Source of the DNA: Trichoplusia ni
Lineage: Eukaryota; Arthropoda; Insecta; Lepidoptera; Noctuidae
Length of the DNA: 64,000 bases
Assembly: GCF_003590095.1 (NCBI RefSeq)
Contig: NC_039481.1
Location: 3,286,001 to 3,350,000, forward strand
Direction: 5' to 3'
This document shows, in pieces, positions 51,301-61,749 of the stretch (positions are counted from its first letter, which is position 1; each line of letters opens with the position of its first letter). The notes under the pieces are model-generated. The model saw only the letters and a program-made list of their open reading frames with translations. It made no database searches and was not told the DNA's origin. The translations under genes were made by a program, and so were the position numbers.

Positions 51301-51508
51301 GCCGAGATTGGGCACCTGTTGTTGCGACAACGGCGACGGAGCCATTAAGGTCCCCCACCCAATTAGACCTCGGGGGAACAAAATAAGGCTCCGCCACTAC
51401 CGCGACATCAATCGCACACTGCGCTAATGTCTGTAGAAGCAGGTCCTGTGCAGCAGCGCAGTGGTTAAGGTTCCCCTGGAGGAAGAAATGTGGATGAGCT
51501 TGATCCAT
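48347..51508 (-). CDS. LINE ORF2 polyprotein: endonuclease, reverse transcriptase and C-terminal zinc motif
   Basis: This is an intact 1053-residue frame that nicks the target and primes reverse transcription. The endonuclease has QGNLNHC near residue 12, EPYF near 40, GDFNAKSTAW with Asp at 128, and the catalytic SDH pair at D204-H205. The reverse transcriptase has ETAPGPDGVP, FGFRTGRST, SLDIANAF with Asp at 576, GCGVPQGSVLGP and YADD at 664-667. The C-terminus carries C952-x2-C955-x8-H964-x4-C969, a zinc motif usual in this clade. No stop or frameshift interrupts it, so the copy may be recent. Its ATG follows the ORF1 stop by six bases in the same frame. Confidence 0.95.
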   Translation of the reverse strand: MDQAHPHFFLQGNLNHCAAAQDLLLQTLAQCAIDVAVVAEPYFVPPRSNWVGDLNGSVAVVATTGAQSRPLHAVYRGSGYVAASWGPYAIVGVYFSPNRSLDEFETFVAELETLVRTLAPHPVLLLGDFNAKSTAWGGPATNRRGILLEEWALGLEIVLLNRGHTQTCVRHNGGSIVDLTFCSPAIARRINDWRVDEGTETLSDHRYIRFSVSPPGDPVVRPIQNPVSPRWALKKIDTELLIEAAIISDWSAPPTGLSVDDKAELFRRTITAVCDAAMPRVRRRSNRRAVYWWSQEIAGLRQACIAAQRRCSRHRSRHRRRANRDEAAEALLYEAYRAARLTLRLAILQAKTAAREEMYEELNRDPWGRPYLAARNKLRAAAPPLTESMAPQLLSNIVTSLFPSHRTDFTPPAMGTACSRVELEEITEGELEAVTQRLRTKETAPGPDGVPARAISLAVGPLKDRLRGLFNACLVAGRFPKIWKTGQLVLLRKEGRPADSASGYRPIVLLDETGKLLERIVATRIVRHLTGTGPDLSEFQFGFRTGRSTMDALAIVKKFAAESVPRGGMALAVSLDIANAFNSLPHQCIKAALQYHGVPLYLQNVVADYLRDRFIAYSSASGPHRQPTGCGVPQGSVLGPLLWNIGYDWALRGTLLPAMQVVCYADDTLLLVRGANQEDCLRRAACGVHLLVDRIRLLGLEVAIEKTEVLVLRGPRGRTYMEACLAVEEARIPLSGTMKYLGLVLDRGLSFREHFKRLAPRLRSAAAALGRLLPNIGGPDIGCRRLYASVIRSMALYGAPIWSDALTSKTRAVLLSSQRAVANRIARAYRTVGHEAACVLAGTLPWDLDAKVLADLYTRYTELRSRGDEPLPREREIWCRESRLDAMRTWELRLANPTAGRATVEAIRPNLQPWVERRYGVLTYRLTQVLTGHGVFGHYLHRVARREVTTACHQCGDQDDTALHTLAVCPAFAEPRAELTLALGGVDVASLSAVVAATLSRRTAWDALSFFCETVMSQKEAAERAREDDPNAPQIRRRRMGRRRAAHERALPP

Positions 51509-51514
51509 AGTTGA

Positions 51515-52720
51515 TTAAAGTTCCATCATTTCCCCTCCCGCACGGTGGGAAACCTCCATTCTCGCAGCGACAACCCTTGCTGGGACTCTTCTGGGCCCAT
51601 TAGGGACCGGTAGAGCACATTCTCGGCTGCCCATTTGATGGTCGGCCCTGCGTCCCCGCGGCTCGCAAATCGCGCATTTTGCCGGGGCTGTGCAGTTTGC
51701 AGCCTTGTGGTCAGGCTGCGCACACCTGTAGCAAAGGTTACTGCGATCTATCTCGTTGGTGCACAAAGCCCGAGTGTGTCCGATCTCCAAGCATCGGAAA
51801 CATTTCATAGGCCTTGTTTGGAGCTGCACCACACGAGCCGAGCTCCATCCGACGAGGAACTTCTCCGTCCTTGTTGTGATGAGCCTCGGGGCTGCAAGCA
51901 GCGGTAACCTCACCAGCGCGGTATACATGCCACTGGAGCCCAACCTTAGGTCACCTACCTTCACGGTGCCAGGAGGGCACTGTCCTTTCAATTCAACAGC
52001 GGCAAGGAGGTCTTCCTTAGTGACGGAATCATCCAGGTCTGAAACCCGGAGTTCCGCGCACTTGATAGGTCTATGGACCCTAACCGTACCGTCGTTATAA
52101 ATGACCCTGAGGCGTTCGGCCATCAGATCGGCCCCCTCTTGACCAATATTTCTCGGAAGCTCGAGAATTCGTGCTCCAGTCTGTGTCCTTTTGACCTTGA
52201 TAGAATTGACTGCCATGTCGATTCCCATCTCGGCGACATTTATATTTTCTTTTGCCCGCTCCAACACTTCTTTGTAAGTCAGGCCATCCTGCACTGCCTT
52301 AGGCTCGATTGTTAGAACAACGGCAGGCGTAAGGGCGGCCCGCCGTTCCCTCTGCCTGCGCTTTCTGCGCGCCTTGCCGCTTTGTGTTTTAGCGGTAGGC
52401 TTGGATTTTGGTGTCAATTGATTTTGGACTGCCCTAGTTTTCCGTCCGTTTTTCTTTCTTCGGGATACTTGGGTCCAACCCTCGTCACCGGAACTCTTTT
52501 CCAGCGATGGTGCTGCTGGATTAGAAACCAGATTTGGAGCTGGCTTTGAGCTCGACTTCTGAGCCTCCTTGGAGATAGGCTTCAGAGTCGGAGACGGTCC
52601 AGAGTTCGGTTGGGAAGCCGTTCCAATCGGTGGCTTCTTTGCCAATGTTGGAGGCTGTTTAAGGACAGGTTTTGCAGACGGCTTGGTGACTGGCTTGGGC
52701 CGACTGCCCGTAGCCTGCAC
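51515..52720 (-). CDS. LINE ORF1 Gag-like RNA-binding protein with CCHC zinc knuckles
   Basis: This frame of about 401 residues starts with a Lys/Pro/Ser-rich disordered region and a basic patch (KARRKRRQRERR). It ends with zinc knuckles: CFRCLEIGHTRALC (about 307-320), CYRCAQPDHKAANC (about 331-344) and a third, spaced CxxC..H..C unit. Such proteins coat LINE RNA. The given 5' limit is a GTG; the frame is open only to 52732, after a TAA at 52735-52733. The nearest ATG (52731-52729) is in another frame, and the first in-frame Met lies well inside the protein. The true start is therefore broken or non-AUG in this copy. Confidence 0.88.
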   Translation of the reverse strand: MQATGSRPKPVTKPSAKPVLKQPPTLAKKPPIGTASQPNSGPSPTLKPISKEAQKSSSKPAPNLVSNPAAPSLEKSSGDEGWTQVSRRKKNGRKTRAVQNQLTPKSKPTAKTQSGKARRKRRQRERRAALTPAVVLTIEPKAVQDGLTYKEVLERAKENINVAEMGIDMAVNSIKVKRTQTGARILELPRNIGQEGADLMAERLRVIYNDGTVRVHRPIKCAELRVSDLDDSVTKEDLLAAVELKGQCPPGTVKVGDLRLGSSGMYTALVRLPLLAAPRLITTRTEKFLVGWSSARVVQLQTRPMKCFRCLEIGHTRALCTNEIDRSNLCYRCAQPDHKAANCTAPAKCAICEPRGRRADHQMGSRECALPVPNGPRRVPARVVAARMEVSHRAGGEMMEL

Positions 52721-52870
52721 GGCGCTTGCATGTTAATAGTGTCCTTAATACGGATAGTGCAAAGTTAAGTTCCGCACCTTGGTATAGTTGGGCGTGCGAA
52801 CAAGAAGTATTCCCATCTGTCAGTGTCATCTGGTAAATAGTCCCGGTGAGAATACAGACGAGATTATTAC

Positions 52871-55800
52871 GATGCTTTTTGCTTTACTTCGTACTCACAG
52901 CTGGGAACTATTGCGCTGTTATGCTAACAACATATTAACTATACAATACTTACTATTAATACAGATTAAGAGATTTTAGGGTTTTTTTTATCGCGCTACA
53001 CTTAAGAGGAATATTATCTTTTTTTAATAAACAGCATCCCAAAGTACTTAGGCCTAGTTGTCAAAAGTGCCATGTAGTAACACCATCAAACAAAAATAGA
53101 AATAGCCCTAATAGTTATGCCATAAGAATTACTGTTCAAAAATCGCTCTTCACACGTCCAAAAAAAAAAACTATGTCAATCGGAACAAACTAGTTGTAAC
53201 TTTATTACTTGTTTGTTCCAAGTTTAAATCGATTCGAAGTTTGAATGGGACCAAATTGAATGACAAAACTGTTACAAATATTAAATCAGTTTGCTGTTTC
53301 TCACCGAATAACAATTCGGTAACAAAGACTCATGTTGTGGATTTATAGAAGCGAAGTTAATAAATAATACTTAATTATAGAAAAGTGTCTATTAATTCGA
53401 GATCAATGCTCTAGAGAATATTCAGTAAAAAGGACATTCATTAAAACTTTAATCCCTCTTTTTGTGCTGACAGAAAAGAAACTGTGCCTGAAATGTTAAT
53501 TAAGACAAACCTAAAAGCTCCAATCTACTAAACTCAATAAACGATTTATCGATTTGCTCTGAATAACGTAGAAAACAAATAGGAAGTACTAATCAACAGC
53601 AATCAATATGCAAAATGAGTTGAACAATTGGTATCGCATAATTCTGTTGATTATCGAATCAGCGCGTTATTCAATTGTTGGAATGCAGTGTGGTGGGGCT
53701 CGGATGGCCGCTGTGCCTGGACCACAGTCTTCTGACGCGGAAAGCGTGCCATTCGACTATGTAGGTCATTTATGCATCAGAAACACGTTGGTATAACCCG
53801 CAATCACGCGAATAACCACAAAATTATTCTGTTCCCACAGATTAAATGAATTAGCGTCAGTATATACTAACGTATGTACTTGTTCTCAGAGACTTTATGT
53901 AATATTGTTACGTGTTTCTCTATGTGCCGCTCGGTGCATGTAACACCTGGCTGTGTTTTGGTCGTGTGTGGGCCACGGTCAACTTGATAAGTTTAAGTCT
54001 ATTATGTCATTGGAGCAAAAAGAAAATCTGAAATTTGATGTTTGAGTTAGATATTGTTATTTCTACACTTTTTTTACGCTTAAATATTGTTAAGTCAGCG
54101 TAGAGATAAATTAATTAACGCTTTTTACTCATGCCAGTCTAGACAACACTAAACTATTAAATATGAATAGTTGCGTAATTATAATTTGAGTAACGCAATA
54201 AAATGAGCTGTTACTTATTTGGTTTCACGTCTATCATTAAAAATACTTATTACATTTCAAGCATCATTAGTCAGCAAAAACGAAATAAGCGCTTAAGTAA
54301 ATGTGCTTGCTGTTGTTACAAATCCGAAAGCGTTTGTCTCTCTGCAACGTTTTCCCTCGAAACAGCTGGACCGAATTCGATGCAAAGAGATAAAACATTA
54401 AGAAAAAAACACTGATGTCAGGTGAAAGCAGTATTAAAACAAGAGAACTAGCTTTGGCTTCAACTTTTTAATCACACATTAGCAATGTATAAATGTTAAA
54501 GTTACACAATTCAATTACATAATGTAATGGTTACTATAACGCGAGCAAACATTCTGAATGTGAAGCCATGCCTACTGGAGTGTTACAACAACTTGATTTA
54601 CTATCATACATTATTTGTGACCTATTGCGTAACTACACTAAAAATAAAACATTATCCTCCTTGTAACATCACTTTTTTTATGACGTGGATTATTTTTAAT
54701 ACTTCAAAATGACCCTGTGATCTAGTGCCATTTCTCAAAGTAAGACTTTGGAAGTTATAGAAAAGAGAGTCTCTACGCCCTGGAGTGCGAAGTGTCAATT
54801 CCACAAAATGTATATTTTTTAAATTGTTAGAGCTAAACATATTTACTAAAAAGAATAAAGCTATAAAGTCTTATCGCCACAGCCGGCGCATGCACAGTGA
54901 ATTCAGCTTTTTACTGCGGTTACACAGTTTAACTCTACAATAGTTACGACTTCAAACCAATGGGAAACAAACTCAGAACTAATATCCGTAAATAGGCTAA
55001 ACCATCACCACCACCACCATATCGGGTGCCAGGAACAACCCCGCGACATAAACAGTTGAGGGCTAAACTACTCCGTCAATCATGAGAGAAAAGAGAGCTC
55101 AGGGTCTACAGGACACACAGGACACACAATAATAATACAGACAATAATACACGAAATTTGTGGCTCCAATAAAAAAATAGTGTCATGTTATTTTTGCTCT
55201 ACATTTATTTAATGTTGGTATAGAATAAAACGAACTCATATAAAAAGATGATTTGAACGTTCTTTAGTAATGAGGGCTATTTTATTTAATTACTGAACCA
55301 TAGGCTTGCAAATTAGGAGTCGTATCCTAATATAACATATTGTTACGAAGATGTAAAAACTCATCTCGCCTCAAAAGGAGGGATAACACCCACGACTATC
55401 ATAATAGCACATACTTAAAGTTGCATAGCACAGAGTCCATTACTGTTTACGACTCGCAAAGAGCTTCTCCCAGAAATAGCATTGAAACTCCTTTATATCG
55501 ACGTACTTATCGCTTAACAAATGACATTGTGTAGTGAAAGGGTAACACGTAGAGTAAAAGCCAAGCAATTTTTAAAAAGAGCCAATATTAATGAACAAAT
55601 TATACAAACTGTCTATTCTCACGATTTTTCAATAACAATTAGTCCATAACAAACAATAATTAGGCATTCATCAAAAACAAAACACGTTTATGCGAAAAAG
55701 AATCTTCAATAGAGTCTAATTGGCTTCGGTTTGGCTCGCTTTTGTGTTGTTAATCAACACACCGCGTTTGTTCATAGCCCATTGTCCTTCTCGGTCCGAC

Positions 55801-56707
55801 CCATGGGTTTATTACGAAATTTTTACAGGAAAGACAAACCAGGATTTCGCTCTCACGATTTCAGGCAAATGTCGTTACAAAGGGTTGTAATAAATTGTTT
55901 CACATTTTATATTTGCAGTTTTTTCACTTAATAAAATAAACTTCCACTAACTTCATAATAAAAAAATAAGTGTTATCAATTTATATCCCTCAAATGCTCA
56001 CGGTACATTTCAATTCAGCTGTAAATTTGATAAAGGATCTCCTTTCACGCGATAAAAGGGTTTGTTTGTTGTAAAATTACACTTTGTTACGCGTAAAAAC
56101 TGAGCATTAACGTAATATAAGATACATTTTTCTTATCACCGACTCCCGAGTTTTCTTTGTACTCTCCGCACTTCATACTGTTTTGAGAGCTCGCAAGACA
56201 GGCGCAAACACTTCTATTACCGACATTATTAACGAACACTCTTCCACGGAAGTTAGACAAACATATTTTTAGCACACTTTCTTTTTGTTCGGAACTTTAC
56301 GCTCATTTTCATTTATAAGGCGAACAGGTTTTTTTTATGTAACACATACTTTGAGACAAATGAAAATGACTGGCCTATCTTTACCCTTATATTTTAACCG
56401 ACTTGTAGCCCATATAGCGGGTACCCCTCATCATTCTAGTCTCGACGTTTGACGATTGTGCGATCTGATTATACATTTAGATATTATGCAAAACGCCTTC
56501 CTTATCATCACACTACTTCCTCAAGTATGGTAAAAGTCGTTTTTTTAACACATCATGCTTAAATTCCAGCGTCACACAGGATTATGCAATGTAGGAAAAT
56601 AAATTCATTTTCACATTGACTGACGAAAAATGAACGCGAATATTTTTTATAATAAAATCGTGTTTGATTGTTTTGCTTTTTTTTAAATACATTCTTTTTC
56701 GTTCCAG
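52871..56707. other. Intergenic or 5' intronic stretch without supported gene
   Basis: AT-rich DNA. A small GC-rich pocket at 53680-53790 is open on + (for example GPQSSDAESVPFDYVGHLCI) but has no recognised homology. A short CAC repeat lies near 55003-55019 and a 9-10 bp tandem near 55108-55155. Because the exon at 56708 starts with an acceptor, part of this may be its upstream intron. Confidence 0.5.
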
Positions 56708-56750
56708 GTATTCCAGAATGGGGAATGTGTAATTTGAATTTTATTTTTTA
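56708..56750 (+). promoter_or_regulatory. 5' leader with a 4-codon upstream ORF
   Basis: Between the probable splice acceptor and the main start there is ATGGGGAATGTGTAA (56719-56733), an upstream ORF of four codons. It could lower translation of the NRF-type protein. The assignment depends on the acceptor at 56706-56707 being used. Confidence 0.35.
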
Positions 56751-57042
56751 ATGACAGTGTTGCCAGTGCGAAAAAAAATGTGCGCTAAAGTTTTTGAAGT
56801 GAGGACAATGTTTGTAGCTACACTATTAGTGTTTGTGAATGTTGTGGGTGGCAGTGTGAACTCTGCGAATGTGACCGTGTCGGGGACTGGCTCCCGCATG
56901 GCCTGGATGAAGTCTTTGCTGGACCACCATAACTGGATGGACTTTATTAGCAATGGCAGCCTAGCTTTGCCTCCGAAGTGCGAAAACGACCTGAGAGCCT
57001 ACTTAAATGGCTTGAATGAAGGACAGTTGTGGGCTTCGAAAA
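56751..57042 (+). CDS. First coding exon of an NRF-domain ('nose resistant to fluoxetine'-like) protein, partial
   Basis: The exon probably runs from an acceptor (TTCGTTCCAG, exon from 56708) to a strong donor (AAA|GTAAGT after 57042), ending in phase 1. The protein has a hydrophobic signal segment (MFVATLLVFVNVVGGSVNS), then DHHNWMDFISNGS, PPKCENDLRAYLNGLNEGQL and WASK. The 'C..DL..YL.GL..G..WA.K' run is the start of the NRF domain, which in this family precedes a multi-pass acyltransferase-3 domain. Of three in-frame ATGs (56751, 56778, 56808), 56778 has the best context (A at -3). The following exons, expected to continue with 'M-x-D' type residues, were not found in the window. Confidence 0.8.
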
Positions 57043-60000
57043 GTAAGTTTTAAATATTTAAAATCTATTGTTAAATCGTTTGTGATTATCGAAACAATTT
57101 TACATCGACCATACAGTTAAATTACGTATCACGTTATTTGTCCGCGATGGACGCCTACACTTATTTTCCGATTTTATTAAACTTTGCACAGCGTGTGAAA
57201 CTTGAAAGATATGACAGGTTACATCTCAATTTATAGTCGCAATATTATTTGTCTATAACCTTTCCTCCTTCTTACATCGCGGACGAGGTCGCGTGCAACA
57301 GCAGGTAAATAAATGTAATAATGCTTAAAATATAGTCCAGTATAAGTAATTACCTAAAAACTTATTAAAATAATTTTGCGTGAAAAATATTACCATTTAA
57401 TATTTTTATAATCAGTTGTTGTATAAGCCACCTTATATCTGTAAAAGAAATTACATTATCAACATAAATAGCTCGCGGTTAACCGGTTTATGATGGTTAC
57501 GGTATACCTGCTCTTACGTACGTTACATAAGCGCGGTAAGACTGTAAAGGTGACTACACACGATCCTTCTGAACATAGTGCGATAAACTTTCCGACGACT
57601 AAGAAAATGTATGCTAGTCTGTGACGCTCTCACCAAAGTATGGTGTGGTAAACATCGTGATTATAATTTAAAGCAGATTTATTAACTGCGCTATCTGTAA
57701 CGTTGTAATAATTGATTTGCGAAATATCGGAATCTAAGCTACATTATTTCCCAGTCCCAATATTGGTTGTTGCATTTAGTGGCTTTGTGAAAAAGTGTTC
57801 ATGGAATTTTGTTTCCGACTGTACTTATTCATTAGATCGTATCGTGTGTGTAGGGCCTAAAGAAAGCAGGTTGCAGTACTTGTTAGCCGCTCGGCAGGCT
57901 ACCGGCCGCCGCCCGGCTTCGCCCGCCTCCCAACTAGGTCGCCAGCTCGATGCATACCTTACAAGCTCTTTCATATTTTACAATATTCCCCCTGGTACCG
58001 TAATAGCTTCTATTTATAGTATACACCAGACAGTTGCCGTCGCATTGCAGGGTAATACTCATTATTATTGGTTTAGATTTTACTTTTGTTTATTTATCAG
58101 TCACCACTTTCTCTTGAAACGAATTTATGTTACAATTCCTGGGCAAATATTCACTGCAAACGCTCTTTATTAATACATTTTTCCAATTTATTTTCTAACA
58201 ATGAATATTCCTTTGATCGTCCTTTTAATCTTTAATTCACTAATGGCAGTTTTAAATCCGATAAAGTAATATAGGATAACCGCTTTTCCGGAGCGCAGTG
58301 TTAATCTCAGGCTAAAAACTTTTGCTACAGTTTCCTGTTCAAAAAGGCTTTTGTGTGGGATTACTTTATTCCACACTCTGTTCGCTACAAAGGTGCACAT
58401 GTATATGCACGTTAGGCCTTTAGATAAACTTCTTTTGGTCGCTCATGATCTGGTTGAATTTTGTAGTGTTTTGTTTATCTTGTCGTGTTTCAAGTTTTGC
58501 TTTACATTGTGAGCTAGAACAATATTTGTTTTGAAGCTTCGTTGCCGTCGTTACGTTTATTGCTTGAAATTCTTGTTTATTTTCCACACCGTTGTCCCCC
58601 CCCACCCCACGAGCAGCAAAAACGGTCCACTGATCTATTCCAGTTCATCTCTTCGATCGCGAGTAAGCTTTCATTTCCTTCCAATAGATTACAACCCCTA
58701 ACTCGCGAGATAATTTTTCCTGTTCGCCATTGCCAGTCACCCTTCGTAAGTCGTAAATATCCTCAAGCCCTTGAATCTTCACTCGTCCCATGTACGTGAG
58801 CGAAATGAGGATCATAATATCTTTTCATCACGGTCACTGTTTTATTCAAATCTCGTTTATAACAGCTACATAGTTTTACATTTGTTGGCTTCTTGACTGC
58901 CCTCATTTGTTTCCTATCTCTTGACGCCCAAGAGCAAACAAACTTTCCTTCACGATTGTGATTTATCATCGTTTATCAAACGTAATTAATCGCTAAGCTA
59001 ATGTTTTTCCCACTTTTGTAGCGAATATTTTTCTATGAACAAAATAGTCTTCGTTACTGGAATTTTCTGTTCGCGATTTCTATCTAGAATTTTCAGTTGA
59101 TAAAGAAAGGTCTGTGGAAAATTCCAGCGATGCTTCCAGGCGAAGAAATTGAGTAAATGGACTCATTATCTGTATATAGTAGATTGAAAGATTTCAATTT
59201 CACGCTTCAGTTTTCAAATTCTCTTGTAAGCTTTGTAAATAGCACTACAAAGAAAAGTTTTACGAAATAAAATTAGATAAAAAAGCAAGAATCTAGCGTA
59301 GAAGAGATATTTAATTACGATTGACCTGTAATGATGTGGTGTGGATAGTACCATGTTCAAAGGACAAAGCAAGTCCTTATCCATCTTTCTCCCATGTTAT
59401 AGGTAGAAATTCAAAGGAACAGATGTGTTCTTTAATTGTCCTGTCAAAACGAACAATGTGAACAATTTAATTTCGAGAGCTCTTTGTTACCTTGTTTTAA
59501 TTTAACATGGCCGACAGATTGTACTTCTTGAGTTTTCTAAATTAATTTGTTAAATAATAGTAGTTTTTATTCTTCAACATTTCAATTGAACAGGCAGTGG
59601 GTGATTGAGTAGAAAATAATGTAGTTACTCATAAAACAATTTCCGCAGTGTAGCACAGTAAATATACCTTTGAGTCATGTTGTTTGCCAATTTTTGCCTG
59701 TTCATTTCAGATTATTGGATTTGTTACAAATAAATGCACTATTGATTTCGGTCGGCATCTGTTCAAATACATAAATTCCATTTCCATTTCGGCTGCGACC
59801 ACGGAAACGTGAATGAATTCACCATTGAGGTTTTATCGTCTTTCGGGTCAATAAATATAGAGCACTGATGTTATTGATGCACCACGGTAATAAAAGCAGA
59901 CAAAAAAAAGAAAGGAATATATTTAAAAATCGTAATCTGTTTCAACACAAAGGTATTTAAACAAAACGATCTCAGAAAACCATTTCTCGTTTGTTTATTA

Positions 60001-60851
60001 GAAAACATTGGAAATCCTTTTGGAGAAAGAGTGTAAATGTCAGCCTGGAATAGGGATGTTAATCGAATGTCAATCATTTACAGAGGGCCCTTAGAATTTA
60101 ATTTCTTCGTGCTAAGATAAATGTTTAAAACATGCAAATTTTATATTTAAACACCAAACAATATTCTTATTAGTCAATCTTTTTATAATAAAGCCTTGCT
60201 ACGGATATAGTATTAGTAGCAAAAAACATATAAAACTTAATTCATATAAACACTATTTTATAGAACTTTAGTTAACGATCTCATTTCCTACTACAACTTA
60301 GTCTGGTTTTTATGTTTGTATAACAAAAGAGGAAAGGGGAAATCTATTGCGTCACATTACATCGCGTTGAAGATTTCACGAAAGTGGTCCGAAGTAAATG
60401 AAGCTAAATGAGTGTGCTCAAATGAATGAATAGGCGAGGTGATGCCGCGCGCCCGTCCGCGGAAATGTGGAACTATCTCGGAATAATGCTTATTGTGCGG
60501 TTCCCTTGTACACGGGCTAATATCTCATTTATGTTAACTTGGCCGGGTGCATGTAACGTAAAACAAATTGGACCGGAATTAAAATGAGACTCGGCTTCAT
60601 GCACAACCCGTCCACTTATATTTTTAATTGCATTTTTTCTGCTGTATTCCTTGTCCGAATAAATAGCATTTTCGAATTAAATTGAAATCGCAGTAAAGTG
60701 GTTTTCAGTTACTCGGTTCGAATAATACGAACAAATAATGAAAAGGTACGAAACCTAAATGTAATTTATGTATTCTACCTCAATTGTTAATCAGCCGCAA
60801 ACAATGCGGGGTTTAAAACAAATTACAAATTTGATGAACAATGCTGATGTT
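57043..60851. other. Probable intron or intergenic stretch after the NRF-type exon
   Basis: AT-rich DNA with no further NRF-domain exon that I could recognise. It contains an RTE-like tail (57120-57306) and an unexplained GC-rich island (57870-57965). Other short frames look like chance. Confidence 0.5.
57120..57306 (+). mobile_element. Relic of an RTE-type retroposon 3' end
   Basis: A segment with 'TTATTAAACTTTGCACAGCG' is followed about 100 bp later by 'TCGCGGACGAGGTCGCGTGC' and 'AACAGCAGGTA'. This matches, with changes, the terminal GC-rich block (GCGGGCGAAGTCGCGGGCAACAGCTAGTA-like) of the same repeat class seen at 45338-45548. Confidence 0.5.
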
Positions 60852-60971
60852 ATGAATGTTTGTACAATGCTCGTTTTAGTTTGCTATTACCCCAATGTTC
60901 ATGCTTCACAATTAGAAACGGTAAACAAAAGGCACGCGCGAGCATTTGAGAGATTTATGCAGCCTTTTCAG
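60852..60971 (+). CDS. Candidate first coding exon of a small secreted protein (partial)
   Basis: From ATG 60852 the frame encodes MNVCTMLVLVCYYPNVHASQ, which looks like a cleavable signal peptide with cleavage after HA. LETVNKRHARAFERFMQPFQ follows and ends exactly at a donor (CAG|GTTTGT) in phase 0. In-frame ATGs also occur at 60804 and 60834. No family is recognised. It could start an NRF-like paralogue or an unrelated secreted protein. No second exon was found. Confidence 0.35.
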
Positions 60972-61749
60972 GTTTGTGTATTCGTAAGACAGGGATATGA
61001 TTATTTTTCGAAATAAATCAACTCAAACGGCTCACCAAATATGCGCTTCGTAAACTATCAGAGTTAGGTTATTGTATAATTAATTTAAACCGCTAACTTT
61101 ACATTGCTTTTTATGGATAGGTTGAATTGATAAAGAGAAAAAGAGAATAGAAAATCATTAAAATTTAAATAATATCTACTTAAATTGTAAGATGGTGAGC
61201 TACCTCGTAGAGTGAGCATACTGAATTTTTCTACAGGTACACAATAATATACTTTAAAAACTGTTTGTGGCTGTGAATTTGTTATTTGAATAAATATTAT
61301 TTTAGCTAACGCGAGTCAGTAATATGGGATACATTTATTTTGTGATGTAATTTAAGAGATAATATTTTCATTCGTGACAACTATTTTGAAACCTTTTTCT
61401 TAGATTATTGGGTTGACAACAGAGTATCATCATTTAGTGGATCTTATTGCCCATGTAATATCTTGTGGATGGCCGTGAACCAGAAAAGGGTGAAAAAGGT
61501 CGCCAAAGTATTCAGTTCATATTTGTATACCCTTAGTGAGGTATAACAAGGTAGTTGGATGAGTTGATGTTGTCACACCTTTTTATTTTCACCTTTTTGT
61601 GTAGGTATCTGTAGGGCTGGACAATTTTTATTATACTATCTGTATCTACATTAATTCTCAGTTTCCTTTCTTTATAAAAAAACTTATCAAATGTATGACG
61701 TAATTATAAGTTGTAGTAACTATTACGTTATGTTCTTTAATTTAATTTT
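60972..61749. other. Stretch without supported gene
   Basis: AT-rich sequence in which I see no coding exon or repeat. It may be an intron if the 60852 exon is real. Confidence 0.4.

Larger units (their letters stand above)
48001..52870 (-). mobile_element. Nearly full-length R1-clade non-LTR retrotransposon
   Basis: This element of about 4.9 kb has a 16-nt poly(A) tail (the T-run at 48001-48016 on +), a 3'UTR (48017-48346), ORF2 (48347-51508), ORF1 (51515-52720) and a short 5' leader to about 52870. Its GC content contrasts strongly with the flanks. The apurinic-type endonuclease, the reverse transcriptase and the C-terminal zinc motif place it in the R1 superclade. No rDNA or telomeric target is visible and no target-site duplication was found, so the 5' boundary is approximate. 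A truncated relative lies at 29462-29640. Confidence 0.93.

Noticed and set aside
48235..52315. Several open frames of 60-159 codons on the + strand
   Set aside because: They lie opposite the intact LINE ORF1 and ORF2, have no domains and are explained by the element's composition.
47940..53000. Target-site duplication around the LINE
   Set aside because: I compared the DNA next to the poly(A) with the DNA beyond 52740 and found no convincing direct repeat, so no duplication is reported.
57870..57965. GC-rich island as the second NRF exon
   Set aside because: The frame lacks the residues expected after WASK, and there is no donor at its end.
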